From: Firmicutes bacterium CAG:95
GTDB taxonomy: Bacteria > Bacillota > Clostridia > Lachnospirales > Lachnospiraceae
Assembly: GCA_000438155.1 (NCBI GenBank)
Contig: FR902915.1
Location: 1 to 25,591, forward strand
DNA: 25,591 nt
Direction: 5' to 3'
Shown here: one piece after another, positions 1 through 8,694 of the stretch
How positions within the stretch are numbered: the stretch's first letter is position 1
Layout of the letters: every line of letters begins with the position of its first letter
Translations under genes and position numbers: made by a program
The notes under the pieces: generated by a model
Database searches by the model: none
What the model saw: only the letters and a program-made list of their open reading frames with translations
What the model was told of the DNA's origin: nothing

Positions 1-27
1 TAGCAAGTTGCTGTCTATCAATTTCTT

Positions 28-780
28 GTGTGTTACTTTATCGCACATGAGCATTGTCTGTGGTATGGAAGCCATCAGGCACTGACAGATATTAATATTG
101 AGATCCCGGAAAAAAGCATTACCGCATTGATCGGTCCGTCCGGCTGTGGTAAATCCACCTTTTTAAAGACCATCAACCGTATGAACGATCTGATTCCGGA
201 TGTAAAAATCACAGGAGAAATTAAATACAAGGAGCAGAATATTTTTGCTCCAAATGTGGATGTAAATGATCTGCGAAGAGAGGTCGGAATGGTATTCCAG
301 AAGCCGAATCCGTTCCCGATGAGTATTTATGATAACATTGCCTATGGGCCGCGTACGCATGGGGTAAAGAATAAAGCAAAGCTCGATGATATAGTGGAGC
401 GTTCTTTACGTGGTGCAGCAATCTGGGATGAAGTAAAAGACCGTCTTAAGAAGAATGCGTTAGGACTTTCCGGTGGGCAGCAGCAGAGACTTTGCATTGC
501 AAGAGCACTTGCCGTAGAACCGGAAGTACTTCTGATGGATGAGCCGACCAGTGCCCTTGATCCGATTTCTACCTTGAAAATCGAGGAGCTTGCTGAAGAA
601 CTGAAGAAAAAATATACCATTATTATTGTTACCCATAATATGCAGCAGGCTGTGCGTATTTCAGACCGCACTGCATTTTTCCTGCTGGGCGAGCTTGTGG
701 AATATGGGGATACGGAAAAAATGTTCTCCGATCCTGTGGATAAGAGAACGGAAGATTATATAACAGGGAGGTTTGGATGA
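28..780 (+). CDS. pstB: Phosphate ABC transporter ATP-binding protein PstB
   Basis: This is the ATPase subunit of the high-affinity PstSCAB phosphate importer, acting on the cytoplasmic face of the membrane. The Walker A motif GPSGCGKST lies near residue 36, the signature LSGGQQQR near 148, and Walker B with LLMDEPTSALD just after. The sequence GMVFQKPNPFP is characteristic of PstB rather than other ABC ATPases. Length (250 aa) is normal for the family. The start is uncertain: GTG at 28 is the first possible codon after an in-frame TAG at 1-3, there is no Shine-Dalgarno site before it, and the first ten or so residues do not look like a PstB N-terminus. From LWYGSHQAL onward the match is clear. 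The gene overlaps phoU by four bases, so it is the upstream member of a pst-pho operon whose permease genes would lie to the left of the window. Confidence 0.93.
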   Translation: MCYFIAHEHCLWYGSHQALTDINIEIPEKSITALIGPSGCGKSTFLKTINRMNDLIPDVKITGEIKYKEQNIFAPNVDVNDLRREVGMVFQKPNPFPMSIYDNIAYGPRTHGVKNKAKLDDIVERSLRGAAIWDEVKDRLKKNALGLSGGQQQRLCIARALAVEPEVLLMDEPTSALDPISTLKIEELAEELKKKYTIIIVTHNMQQAVRISDRTAFFLLGELVEYGDTEKMFSDPVDKRTEDYITGRFG

Positions 781-1424
781 TGAGAAGTCATTTTGATGAA
801 CAGCTTGCATTATTGAACAAAGAGCTGATTGAAATGGGAGCCTTATGTGAAGAAGTAATTGAACTGGCATCCCGTGCACTTGCAGAAGGAAACAAATCTC
901 TGGCAGTACAGATTGCACCGATTGATGCCCAGATTGACCAGAAGGAGCGTACAATTGAATCGATGTGCCTGCGGCTTCTGCTGCAGCAGCAGCCGGTAGC
1001 AAAGGATCTTCGTCAGATTTCCGCAGCTCTTAAGATGATTACGGACATGGAACGGATCGGGGATCAGGCAGAGGATATTGCTGAAATCATCTGCTTCCTT
1101 AAGGAAGAAGATCGGAAGGAGGATATTCTGCTTCCTGAAATGGCGAAGGCATCCATCAGTATGGTGACCGAAAGCGTTGATGCGTTTGTAAAACGTGATA
1201 TAATGTTAGCAGAAAAGGTAATTAAGGATGATGATATTGTAGACCGGTATTTTGACCGTGTGAAGGAAGATCTGATCCGGAAGATTGCAGATGACCCGAA
1301 GGACGGTGAATATGCGATAGATCTGCTGATCATTGCCAAATATTATGAACGTATTGCGGATCACGCAGTAAATATTGCAAAATGGGTGATCTTTTCCGTT
1401 ACGGGAGTCCATAAGGAGGAATAG
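777..1424 (+). CDS. phoU: Phosphate transport system regulatory protein PhoU
   Basis: PhoU is a helical cytoplasmic protein that links Pst transporter activity to the PhoR kinase and damps the phosphate-starvation response. The 215-residue product has the two-fold repeated PhoU three-helix bundle. Each half carries the metal-binding E/DxxxD-type helix: DMERIGDQAEDIAE near 97 and KYYERIADHAVNIAKW near 190. Start at 777 gives an ATGA overlap with the pstB stop. A second ATG follows directly at 780, and GGGAGG a few bases upstream could serve either. Position between pstB and a PhoB/PhoR pair fits the family role well. Confidence 0.95.
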   Translation: MMRSHFDEQLALLNKELIEMGALCEEVIELASRALAEGNKSLAVQIAPIDAQIDQKERTIESMCLRLLLQQQPVAKDLRQISAALKMITDMERIGDQAEDIAEIICFLKEEDRKEDILLPEMAKASISMVTESVDAFVKRDIMLAEKVIKDDDIVDRYFDRVKEDLIRKIADDPKDGEYAIDLLIIAKYYERIADHAVNIAKWVIFSVTGVHKEE

Positions 1425-1426
1425 AA

Positions 1427-2101
1427 ATGATTTGGTGTGTAGAAGATGATGCAAGCATTCGTGATATCGAGGTATATGCATTACAGTCCACAGGCTATGA
1501 AGCGAGGGGCTTTGAGGATGGAACCTCCTTTCTGAAGGAGGTAAAGAATCAGAAGCCGGAGCTTGTTGTGCTGGATGTAATGCTTCCCGGAATTGATGGA
1601 ATCACTCTTTTGCAGAAGCTGAAGGAGGATCCGGAAACCAGAGAGATTCCGGTCGTTATGGCAACGGCAAAGGGAGCGGAATATGATAAGATTCAGGGAC
1701 TTGATCTGGGTGCGGATTATTATCTCGCGAAACCGTTCGGTGTAATGGAATTCGTATCCTGTGTGAAGGCGGTTTTGCGCAGATGCCAGCCGCGTCAGGT
1801 AGAGCATTTGCTTAAAACCGGCGGATTGATTGTAAATATCGATGAACACACTGTAACCATAGATGGAGAAAGAATTACATTGACCTATAAAGAGTTTGAG
1901 CTTCTCCGGCTGTTTTTGTCACATCCGGGCATGGCGTTTACCAGAGACCAGCTGTTTAATGAGGTCTGGGGAATGGACTACTGCGGGGATACCCGTACCG
2001 TGGATATGCATATCCGGACGCTGCGGCAGAAGCTTAAGGACTACGGAGAACTGATTGAAACGGTACGCAATGTAGGGTACCGCCTGGAGGCTAAATCATG
2101 A
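1427..2101 (+). CDS. phoB: OmpR/PhoB-family response regulator of the phosphate operon
   Basis: This is a 224-residue two-component response regulator. The receiver domain (about 1-118) has the acidic pocket E6-D7-D8, phospho-acceptor D50 in VVLDVMLPG, T80 and K102. The C-terminal winged helix (about 130-222) shows the OmpR-type LTYKEFELLRLF and DTRTVDMHIRTLRQKL segments. It sits two bases after phoU, with GGAGGA as ribosome site, and its stop overlaps the start of the kinase gene by ATGA, so the two are translationally coupled. By context it should bind Pho-box promoters on phosphate starvation (PhoB in proteobacteria, PhoP in Bacillus). One small oddity is VVMATAKG, where most relatives have a hydrophobic residue before the conserved Thr. 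Confidence 0.93.
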   Translation: MIWCVEDDASIRDIEVYALQSTGYEARGFEDGTSFLKEVKNQKPELVVLDVMLPGIDGITLLQKLKEDPETREIPVVMATAKGAEYDKIQGLDLGADYYLAKPFGVMEFVSCVKAVLRRCQPRQVEHLLKTGGLIVNIDEHTVTIDGERITLTYKEFELLRLFLSHPGMAFTRDQLFNEVWGMDYCGDTRTVDMHIRTLRQKLKDYGELIETVRNVGYRLEAKS

Positions 2102-3765
2102 CAAAGAAAATCTTTCAATCGATTATAATTGTCGCTGCAACCGTACTGCTTGCCAGTCTGACAATTATATTGGGAGTATTTTATGAGTATTTTGGAAACA
2201 TCCAGAAGGGGCAGCTGACGGATGAACTGAATCTGGCGTCTGTTTCTGTTATAAAGGATGGCGTGGATTATTTAGAGCATCTGCAGTCTGATCATTATCG
2301 GCTGACCTGGATTGATACAGATGGAACGGTTCTTTATGATACAGAAACAGGAAATGAGGAACTGGAGAATCATAAGGACCGTGCTGAAGTAAAGACTGCT
2401 TTTGAAAAGGGGATTGGTGAATCAACCAGGTATTCCGCAACACTGATGGAAAAGACCAGATATTATGCCAAACGTCTTGAGGACGGAACGGTGCTGCGTA
2501 TTTCCGCAAAATATGCAACAACAGGACTTTTGGTTCTTGGTATGCTGCAGCCGATTATATTTATCATTATTGGAGCCCTGCTTCTTTCCGGCGTGCTTGC
2601 GAGCCGTCTTTCCAAGAGGATTGTAGAGCCGCTGAATAATCTGGATCTGGAAAGGCCGTTGGAAAATGAAACCTATGAAGAGATTTCTCCTTTGCTTAAC
2701 CGGATTAACCGGCAGAGCAGTGAAATTTCAAAACAGCTTTGCAGACTGGAAGAAAAGACCGACGAATTTAACCAGATTACAGAGAGCATGAAGGAAGGGC
2801 TGGTATTATTAGATAATAAAGGAATTGTGTTAAGCATTAATCCTGCCGCCAGAACTATTTTTGGCAGTGATACACAGGGAGCAGTCGGACATGACTTCCT
2901 GAGACTGGACCGGAGCAGGACATTGAGTGCTGCTATTGAAAAAACCTTTGAAGAGGGGCACAGCGAGATCCGGATCGAACGAATGGGAAGGGAATACCAG
3001 CTGGATATCAGCCGGATTGAATCTGCCGGGAAGGTGCTTGGTGCAGTTATGCTGGCATTTGATATCACGGAACAGGAATATGCAGAGCGGAACCGGAGAG
3101 AGTTTACCGCGAATGTTTCCCACGAATTAAAGACCCCGCTTCAGGGAATTATCGGAAGTGCGGATCTGATTGAAACCGGTATGGTAAAGCCGGAGGATAT
3201 GCCACGGTTTATCGGCCACATCAGGAAGGAAGCAACACGCCTTGTGGCGCTTATTGAGGACATCATCCGTCTGTCCCAGTTAGATGAAGGAAATGAACTT
3301 CCCTGTGAGGAATTTGACCTTATGGATATTGCAGAGGAAGTGGAGCAGAATCTGGAATCTGCAGCAGGAGCAAGGGATATTACCCTTTCTCTTTCGGGTA
3401 GAAACGCGATTATGTATGGCGTTCGCAGACTTATGTATGAGATTGTATATAATCTTTGTGATAATGCCATTAAGTATAATCTGTCGGGAGGAAAGGTTGA
3501 GATTATGGTCGACCGGAAGGACGAAGAAGCTGTTCTATGTGTGAAAGATAACGGAATTGGAATTGCACCGGAACATCAGGACAGAGTATTTGAACGTTTT
3601 TACCGCGTGGATAAGAGTCATTCCAAGTCCTCCGGCGGTACCGGTCTTGGACTTTCCATCGTGAAGCATGCGGTACAGTATCATCACGGTAAGCTGGAAT
3701 TAAAGAGTGAAATCGGAAAGGGAACTGAAATTACCGTTCATTTTCCGATTGAGGCAGACAGATAA
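2098..3765 (+). CDS. phoR: Sensor histidine kinase, PhoR-like
   Basis: This 555-residue membrane kinase is the partner of the preceding regulator. A transmembrane helix at about 8-30 is followed by an extracellular region of about 110 residues and a second helix at about 144-168. A HAMP-like linker and a PAS domain (about 222-325) come next. The dimerisation/phospho-acceptor domain has H342 in NVSHELKTPLQG, and the ATPase domain has the N box (N452, N456), DNGIGI (484-489) and GGTGLGLS (513-520). The order TM-sensor-TM-PAS-HisKA-HATPase is that of Gram-positive PhoR/WalK-type kinases, and position downstream of pstB-phoU supports phosphate control. No residue needed for autophosphorylation is missing. 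A strong terminator follows 15 bases after the stop, closing the operon. Confidence 0.93.
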   Translation: MTKKIFQSIIIVAATVLLASLTIILGVFYEYFGNIQKGQLTDELNLASVSVIKDGVDYLEHLQSDHYRLTWIDTDGTVLYDTETGNEELENHKDRAEVKTAFEKGIGESTRYSATLMEKTRYYAKRLEDGTVLRISAKYATTGLLVLGMLQPIIFIIIGALLLSGVLASRLSKRIVEPLNNLDLERPLENETYEEISPLLNRINRQSSEISKQLCRLEEKTDEFNQITESMKEGLVLLDNKGIVLSINPAARTIFGSDTQGAVGHDFLRLDRSRTLSAAIEKTFEEGHSEIRIERMGREYQLDISRIESAGKVLGAVMLAFDITEQEYAERNRREFTANVSHELKTPLQGIIGSADLIETGMVKPEDMPRFIGHIRKEATRLVALIEDIIRLSQLDEGNELPCEEFDLMDIAEEVEQNLESAAGARDITLSLSGRNAIMYGVRRLMYEIVYNLCDNAIKYNLSGGKVEIMVDRKDEEAVLCVKDNGIGIAPEHQDRVFERFYRVDKSHSKSSGGTGLGLSIVKHAVQYHHGKLELKSEIGKGTEITVHFPIEADR

Positions 3766-3779
3766 CAATACATAATATA

Positions 3780-3825
3780 AAAAGAGTATCTGTAGAAGAA
3801 TTTTATCTTCTGCAGATACTCTTTT
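3780..3825. terminator. Bidirectional intrinsic terminator between phoR and the PAP2 gene
   Basis: A 20-bp stem (left arm 3780-3799, right arm 3806-3825, one G-U pair) closes a six-base ATTTTA loop. The arms begin with AAAA and end with TTTT, so the hairpin has a U tract on either strand. It lies between two convergent operons and can end both. Confidence 0.9.
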
Positions 3826-3889
3826 GCTTTTGGATATTTGTATCAGGCAACGACTACATATTTTGCAGAATACAGAATATAACAACAGT

Positions 3890-4564
3890 CTATACCTCGC
3901 GCATCCGTTGGCGTCTGGCTGCCTGCCGTGTCTGATAGATCGAAATAATATCAAGCTGATAAACAATCACATACATGATGGCACCCATCAGAATACCGGT
4001 AATGACATCAAAGCAGGAGTGCTGCTTGATGAATACAGTAGAAAGAATAATGGAAATACACAGGATCAATGATCCGAAGTAAATCACTTTGTTCTTTCGC
4101 AGCTTCTCATTATGAGTAACCGCCAGGTGGGCACCGATGGAATTATATACGTGGATGCTCGGCCAGAGGTTTGTCGGAGTGTCTGCCTTATAAAGGGCGG
4201 CAACCATTGTCGTAAAAATATTATCTCTCGGCATTACTGCGGGACGAAGGTGATGTCCGTTCGGCCAGAGGGTAGAGACTAACAGGAAAATGGTCATTCC
4301 GGTAAAAAGAAAAGTACAAGCCCTGTAATAGTCCTGTTTATTCTTGAATAATAGGTACAGTACAACAATGGAAACGTAACCAAACCATAGGTAATATGGA
4401 ATAACAAATACCTCACAAAACGGAATCATATCATCCCATTTCATATGGATGATCGTCTGCGGGTTCTGTACGGTACGTTCCAGATACGAAAACCAGCTCA
4501 GGTATATGAATGCATACACAATAAGAGGTATCGCATGCTTATACCTTTCATAAAACTTTTTCAT
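3890..4564 (-). CDS. PAP2-superfamily membrane phosphatase
   Basis: This is a 224-residue polytopic membrane protein. Hydrophobic segments lie at about 12-30, 52-73, 83-100, 160-178 and 185-205. The acid-phosphatase/PAP2 motifs are recognisable: C2 as PSIHVYNS (S136, H138) and C3 as STVFIKQHSCFD (S175, H182, D186). C1 is weak: the RP at 107-108 is present but the upstream Lys is not obvious. Members dephosphorylate lipid phosphates such as phosphatidic acid or undecaprenyl pyrophosphate. ATG at 4564 is preceded by GGAGG and GAGG. It lies 40 bases downstream of a diacylglycerol kinase-family gene on the same strand, so the pair could interconvert lipid phosphates, although the exact substrate cannot be told from sequence. 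Confidence 0.82.
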   Translation of the reverse strand: MKKFYERYKHAIPLIVYAFIYLSWFSYLERTVQNPQTIIHMKWDDMIPFCEVFVIPYYLWFGYVSIVVLYLLFKNKQDYYRACTFLFTGMTIFLLVSTLWPNGHHLRPAVMPRDNIFTTMVAALYKADTPTNLWPSIHVYNSIGAHLAVTHNEKLRKNKVIYFGSLILCISIILSTVFIKQHSCFDVITGILMGAIMYVIVYQLDIISIYQTRQAARRQRMREV

Positions 4565-4604
4565 AATTTCCTCATTTCCTCCTCATGTCTACAAAGAAAC
4601 ATTC

Positions 4605-5576
4605 CTATTTTAATAGATGAATCTTCTTTTGTAAACACTCAATTGTGATGGAGCTGCTCTTCCTGGAGACCTCTCCATCGGTGTGAACCCAGAACGGGCG
4701 GTCTGCTTCGATGTGAACCGAAGCCCCGTCATAGGGATAGATGTGCGGATAGCGGTAATGCTGCCCCTTTAACGCAGACGGCAGTGCAAAGAGTATCCGC
4801 AGCTTCGCAATCGGTCCAACCGCACAAAGGTTAAAGCGTCCGTCCTGCGCATCGGCATCCGGACAGAACATAAAGCCGCCACCCTCGAAACGGTGAATCA
4901 TGGTTGCTATAAATAAGAAGCTTTTCAGCTCGAAAGGTTCCTTACCATCTAATGTAATAGTACAATTTCCTCTCTTTGTCAATATAAGCTGTTTTAAGGC
5001 AATGGTCAAGTAGGTAAGTTTTCCCAGTCCGAGGCGGTTTAAGGTGTTTTTAAAGTGGGATGCCAGTGCCTCTTCACAGATGGCAGCATCATAACCGATG
5101 CCACAGCTTACCGCAAAATAGCGGGTGTCAGAGTCCTTTTCTTCATGGAGTCTGGAGCGCTCACTGGCAGAGTCGTGATAGGTCAGGCGGCCGAGGTCCA
5201 TAAGGTGTGGCTTGTCACACACAAGGATCCGGGATAAAAGGAAAGAAGGGTCTCCCTTTATTCCAAGGTCACGTGCCAGGTCATTGCTGGAACCGGTAGG
5301 AATATAGCCGATTTCCACGCAGTCAAAGTCGGTAATTCCCTGCAGGGCTTCATTAAAGGTCCCATCACCTCCCAGAATAATAATCCGCAGCACGGAAGAG
5401 GCTTTGGATAATCCGTTTTCGCATAATTCGTGTACTATTCTGGTGACATCGCCAGGACCTTTGGACAAAAAGGCTTCATATTCAATACTGTGTTTTAAAA
5501 GCCAGTCTTCCAGTTCCTTCCACATTTCAAGTCCGTGGCCGGATTTGGATGCCGGGTTTATTACCATATTTACCAT
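4605..5576 (-). CDS. Diacylglycerol kinase-family lipid kinase
   Basis: This is a soluble lipid kinase of the DAGK catalytic family (YegS/DgkB type) that phosphorylates diacylglycerol or related lipids with ATP. With ATG at 5576 the product is 323 aa. MVNMVINPASKSG opens the fold, GGDGTFNEAL (about 69-78) is the nucleotide-binding motif, and PTGSSNDLAR (about 93-102) is the second signature. The C-terminal beta-rich half includes GGGFMFCPDADAQDG. The frame runs up to a GTG at 5606, but ATG at 5576 gives the family N-terminus and has AGGGAGAG upstream, so I prefer it. It heads a two-gene minus-strand unit with the PAP2 gene. Confidence 0.87.
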   Translation of the reverse strand: MVNMVINPASKSGHGLEMWKELEDWLLKHSIEYEAFLSKGPGDVTRIVHELCENGLSKASSVLRIIILGGDGTFNEALQGITDFDCVEIGYIPTGSSNDLARDLGIKGDPSFLLSRILVCDKPHLMDLGRLTYHDSASERSRLHEEKDSDTRYFAVSCGIGYDAAICEEALASHFKNTLNRLGLGKLTYLTIALKQLILTKRGNCTITLDGKEPFELKSFLFIATMIHRFEGGGFMFCPDADAQDGRFNLCAVGPIAKLRILFALPSALKGQHYRYPHIYPYDGASVHIEADRPFWVHTDGEVSRKSSSITIECLQKKIHLLK

Positions 5577-5609
5577 GAAAAGTGTTCTCTCCCTATGAAT
5601 TCTCACTAT

Positions 5610-5638
5610 ATTTTAGCAGTATTTGTCGAAAGAGTAAA
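5610..5638 (-). promoter_or_regulatory. Predicted sigma-A promoter of the lipid kinase gene
   Basis: Read on the minus strand, TTTACT (5638-5633), a 17-base spacer and TAAAAT (5615-5610) stand 34 bases before the chosen ATG. Both boxes are partial matches to consensus. Confidence 0.45.
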
Positions 5639-5707
5639 GCAATGTTTCTTTTTCGCAGCTTTGAAAGGTAAACTTACTTTTTATCCTGCCAATTTGGAAT
5701 TTTTTCT

Positions 5708-5789
5708 TTATACACCTTTTTTATATTTTCCAGATAGTTATCCACATTTGCGGGTGGCACTTATTTCGTTTTGAAAAAATTGTGTATAA
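5708..5789. promoter_or_regulatory. Cluster of three DnaA-box-like sites in AT-rich DNA
   Basis: TTATCCACA at 5738-5746 is a perfect DnaA box on the plus strand. TGTGTATAA at 5781-5789 is the complement of TTATACACA, which fits the TTATNCACA consensus on the minus strand. TTATACACC at 5708-5716 matches at eight of nine positions. All three lie within 82 bases between the lipid kinase promoter and the transposase, surrounded by T-rich runs. No replication gene is nearby, so an origin is unlikely, and a DnaA-titrating or DnaA-regulated site is possible. Some occurrences may be chance given the AT content. Confidence 0.4.
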
Positions 5790-5805
5790 ATTTTTCTTTT
5801 TCCTC

Positions 5806-5834
5806 TTGGCAGGCATCACCTTCTTTGCTACAAT
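5806..5834 (+). promoter_or_regulatory. Near-consensus sigma-A promoter running into the IS element
   Basis: TTGGCA (5806-5811), a spacer of exactly 17 bases, and TACAAT (5829-5834) form a near-consensus promoter on the plus strand. Transcription would start a few bases later and go straight into the 3' end of the transposase gene, antisense to it. No plus-strand gene starts there now. The promoter looks stranded by the insertion, and glyA is the next plus-strand gene. Confidence 0.6.
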
Positions 5835-5838
5835 GAAC

Positions 5839-7161
5839 TCAGTTTAAGGCTGAGTCATTCAGTCGTGCTGGTATATCTTCTGGTTTCGTTAGTTGCCGAC
5901 CAAAGCTCGCTAACAATTCAGAAGATATATTTTTTTGCAGCTTTTTTATTTCATTCTTCTCAAGATAGAAGTGCTCATAAAGCTGTTTCATGAAATCTGC
6001 GAACTGTTCCATCAGGTAATGATTCTTTTGTGCCCGTTCATGAAAACTGCATGCATGCTCTATCTTTCCCTGCCAATGCTTCTGTCGGTTGAATCCCTGA
6101 TTTTCTATTTTCCATCTGTTTCGTCCGGCATGTGCTATCTTTTTTGCATTGCTTTTGGTAATCCCGATGCTTGTAATCCAGGCGAACGGTGTTTCTTTCG
6201 CCTTTCCTTTTGCCATCTTTCTTTCGCGGTAATAAATCAGGTTCACATCAAACTCTTGGAACATGATTTTATTCTGATACTCAATATCTGTTCCAACGGT
6301 TTCTTTTTCCGGAAGTGCACGATATTCTTCTGCTATTGAGGAAGCACAGCCCTCTTTATATCGAATGATGTAATTCCAGTGGTAATCTTTACATATCTGT
6401 AACACTTTCTTTGTAACATATAAACCATCTGCTGTAATGATAATCGGCAGTCTTGGAAATCTCTTTTTTATCTTGGCTGCAAGCCTTACAAACGCTTTAC
6501 TTTCGCAATCCTGTTTTACTGCTTCGTCACTTTGATTGATATAATTCTCCGAATTTTCTATTGTTTCCGACGCAATACTGCATACCAGATTTTCTCCAAA
6601 GCAGATTTCGGCTTCCAATACGCTTCTGTGATACTTAAGATATTCATTATCTTCCCCTCTGTTATAGCACCGGCTCAGATAATGCTCATTCTTCTTTTGG
6701 TATCCTTCATCCAGTTCTGTTGCATCTACAATCACCTGCCATTTTTTTAACACTCTGGCATTGTCAAAGGTTTTCCGGCGAATCATGGAATATACAATAT
6801 TTTGCTGAATATCCTCTAATTCTTTCGGATTTAATCTTTCCAGGAATTCATTTTCTGTCACTCCGTGGGGCATGTAATCTTTCTCATGCTCCCCCATAAA
6901 TCTGTATAAGTTCCTGCAGATTCTCTCATCATTAAAGGTTCTTGTCATTTCCTGCATACTCGAAATCCCTGCAATACTTTTATAATACATGGTTCCAAGC
7001 ATAACTCTTGCAGAATAATCAATGTAACTCTGATGGCGGGGATCCTTTACACTGCCAAACATGGAAAATAGTCCCGGACAAAATCTGTTCTGAATCCTGT
7101 TACATTCAGCAATGGGATTGTTTTCAAGTTTCTTTCTGATTCGTTCCTGTTCTCGGCTCAT
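5839..7161 (-). mobile_element. Insertion sequence with DDE transposase of the IS4-like superfamily
   Basis: The only gene is a 440-residue transposase. Catalytic acids are visible as D146 in VDATELDEG, D245 in IITADGLY, and the Glu in RNRWKIENQGFNRQKH near 350. That last block resembles the R-x3-E region of IS4-type (Transposase_DDE_1) enzymes. The reading frame is intact, so the element may be active. ATG is at 7161 on the minus strand. A small stem-loop (5837-5842 with 5850-5855) sits on the stop codon. I could not fix the terminal inverted repeats or target duplication by eye. The best candidate is a weak CTGAG...ATTTC-like match near 5850 and 7219, so the coordinates given are those of the gene. 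Confidence 0.85.
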
Positions 7162-7265
7162 TTTGCACCTCTGCGATAAAGTTTTCTTCTATTTTACCTT
7201 ATCACAGAGAAATCCTCAGTAATTTCAAATGATTTTAGTGCGAATTATTTTTGCCTTTCAATGCT

Positions 7266-7294
7266 GTCTTTTTCGGGTTTCTTATGGTATACTT
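7266..7294 (+). promoter_or_regulatory. Predicted glyA promoter and strong ribosome site
   Basis: TGTCTT, 17 bases, then TATACT preceded by TGG (an extended -10 form) lies about 35 bases before the glyA ATG. The ribosome site AGAGGAGGAG just before 7325 is very strong and fixes that start. The promoter lies between the IS gene and glyA, so glyA can be transcribed despite the insertion upstream. Confidence 0.5.
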
Positions 7295-7324
7295 ACCTAT
7301 ATTTATAATCAGAGGAGGAGAATT

Positions 7325-8563
7325 ATGTATTCATTGGATGAAGTCAGAAAAGAAGATCCGGAAATTGCACAGGCAATTGTGGATGAACAGCAGCGCCAGA
7401 ACAGTCATATTGAACTGATTGCTTCTGAGAACTGGGTAAGCAAGGCTGTTATGGCAGCTATGGGAAGCCCGTTAACAAACAAATATGCCGAAGGCTATCC
7501 GGGAAAGCGTTACTACGGTGGCTGCCAGTGTGTAGATGTGGTTGAGAACCTTGCAATCGAGCGTGCCAAGGAACTGTTTGGATGCGATTATGCGAATGTA
7601 CAGCCTCATTCCGGTGCACAGGCCAATCTTGCCGTACAGTTTGCAATCTGTAATCCGGGAGATACCATTATGGGAATGAACCTGGATCATGGCGGACATC
7701 TGACACATGGAAGTCCGGTGAATATTTCCGGTAAATATTTTAATATTGTGCCTTACGGGGTAAATGATGAGGGATTTATTGACTATGATAAATTAAGGGA
7801 GATCGCACTGGAGTGTAAGCCCAAAATGATCATTGCCGGTGCATCTGCTTATGCAAGAACCATTGATTTCAAGAAGTTCCGTGAGGTTGCAGATGAGGTT
7901 GGGGCAGTATTGATGGTTGATATGGCTCACATTGCAGGACTTGTGGCAGCAGGGCTTCATCCAAGCCCGATTCCTTATGCTGATGTGGTAACCACAACTA
8001 CGCATAAAACGCTGCGTGGACCGAGAGGCGGTATGATTCTCTGCAATCAGGAAGCCGCAGATAAATATAACTTCAATAAGGCAGTGTTCCCAGGCATTCA
8101 GGGAGGTCCTTTGATGCATGTGATCGCAGCCAAGGCTGTCTGTTTCAAAGAAGCCCTTACAGATGACTTTAAGCAGTATCAGAAGAACATTATTGACAAT
8201 GCCCAGGCTCTTTGCAAGGGTCTGATGGACAGAGGAATCAGGATTGTATCCGGTGGTACAGACAATCACCTGATGCTGATGGATCTTACCCCGTTTGACT
8301 TGACAGGTAAGGCTGTTGAGAAGATGCTGGATGAAGCGCATATTACGGCGAACAAGAATACTATTCCGAATGATCCCAAGTCTCCTTTTGTGACAAGTGG
8401 TATCCGTCTTGGAACACCGGCTGTTACCTCCAGAGGAATGAATACGGAGGATATGGATCAGATTGCGGAAGCCATTGCATTGATTGTGAAGGGTGGCGAG
8501 GAGAAGATTCCGGAAGCAAGAGCAATTGTCCAGAAGCTTACCGATAAGTATCCGCTTATCTGA
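7325..8563 (+). CDS. glyA: Serine hydroxymethyltransferase
   Basis: GlyA interconverts serine and glycine while passing a one-carbon unit to tetrahydrofolate. It is a PLP-dependent cytosolic enzyme. The 412-residue product shows ELIASENWVS near 30, YAEGYPGKRYYGG near 54-66, the substrate/PLP segment HSGAQAN near 95, and VTTTTHKTLRGPRGG with the PLP lysine at K228. Length is normal. The frame extends upstream to 7229, but the extra residues are not SHMT-like, and the AGGAGG site directly before 7325 settles the start. It appears monocistronic: an IS lies before it and a terminator after it. Confidence 0.97.
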   Translation: MYSLDEVRKEDPEIAQAIVDEQQRQNSHIELIASENWVSKAVMAAMGSPLTNKYAEGYPGKRYYGGCQCVDVVENLAIERAKELFGCDYANVQPHSGAQANLAVQFAICNPGDTIMGMNLDHGGHLTHGSPVNISGKYFNIVPYGVNDEGFIDYDKLREIALECKPKMIIAGASAYARTIDFKKFREVADEVGAVLMVDMAHIAGLVAAGLHPSPIPYADVVTTTTHKTLRGPRGGMILCNQEAADKYNFNKAVFPGIQGGPLMHVIAAKAVCFKEALTDDFKQYQKNIIDNAQALCKGLMDRGIRIVSGGTDNHLMLMDLTPFDLTGKAVEKMLDEAHITANKNTIPNDPKSPFVTSGIRLGTPAVTSRGMNTEDMDQIAEAIALIVKGGEEKIPEARAIVQKLTDKYPLI

Positions 8564-8652
8564 ACTGTGGAAAAGCCTAAATGAGGTAAAGGAATAAATA
8601 CATTAATATAAGAAGATAGGTTACAAAAAACAGATAAAATCAGAAGATTTCG

Positions 8653-8694
8653 AAAGATCTGCCGACATGCCGGATGGTGTGGAGGCAGATCTTT
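8653..8694 (+). terminator. Terminator-like hairpin downstream of glyA
   Basis: AAAGATCTGCC (8653-8663) and GGCAGATCTTT (8684-8694) form a perfect 11-bp stem around a 20-base loop, followed by CTGCCTTTGTTTC. The T tract is interrupted, so termination strength is uncertain. Confidence 0.6.

Noticed and set aside
3824..4072. Plus-strand frame opposite the PAP2 gene
   Set aside because: It overlaps a clear PAP2 gene in antisense, has no ribosome site, and has no family resemblance.
7229..7324. N-terminal extension of the glyA frame by 32 residues
   Set aside because: The residues are not SHMT-like and the segment contains the promoter. The AGAGGAGGAG site directly before 7325 sets the start.
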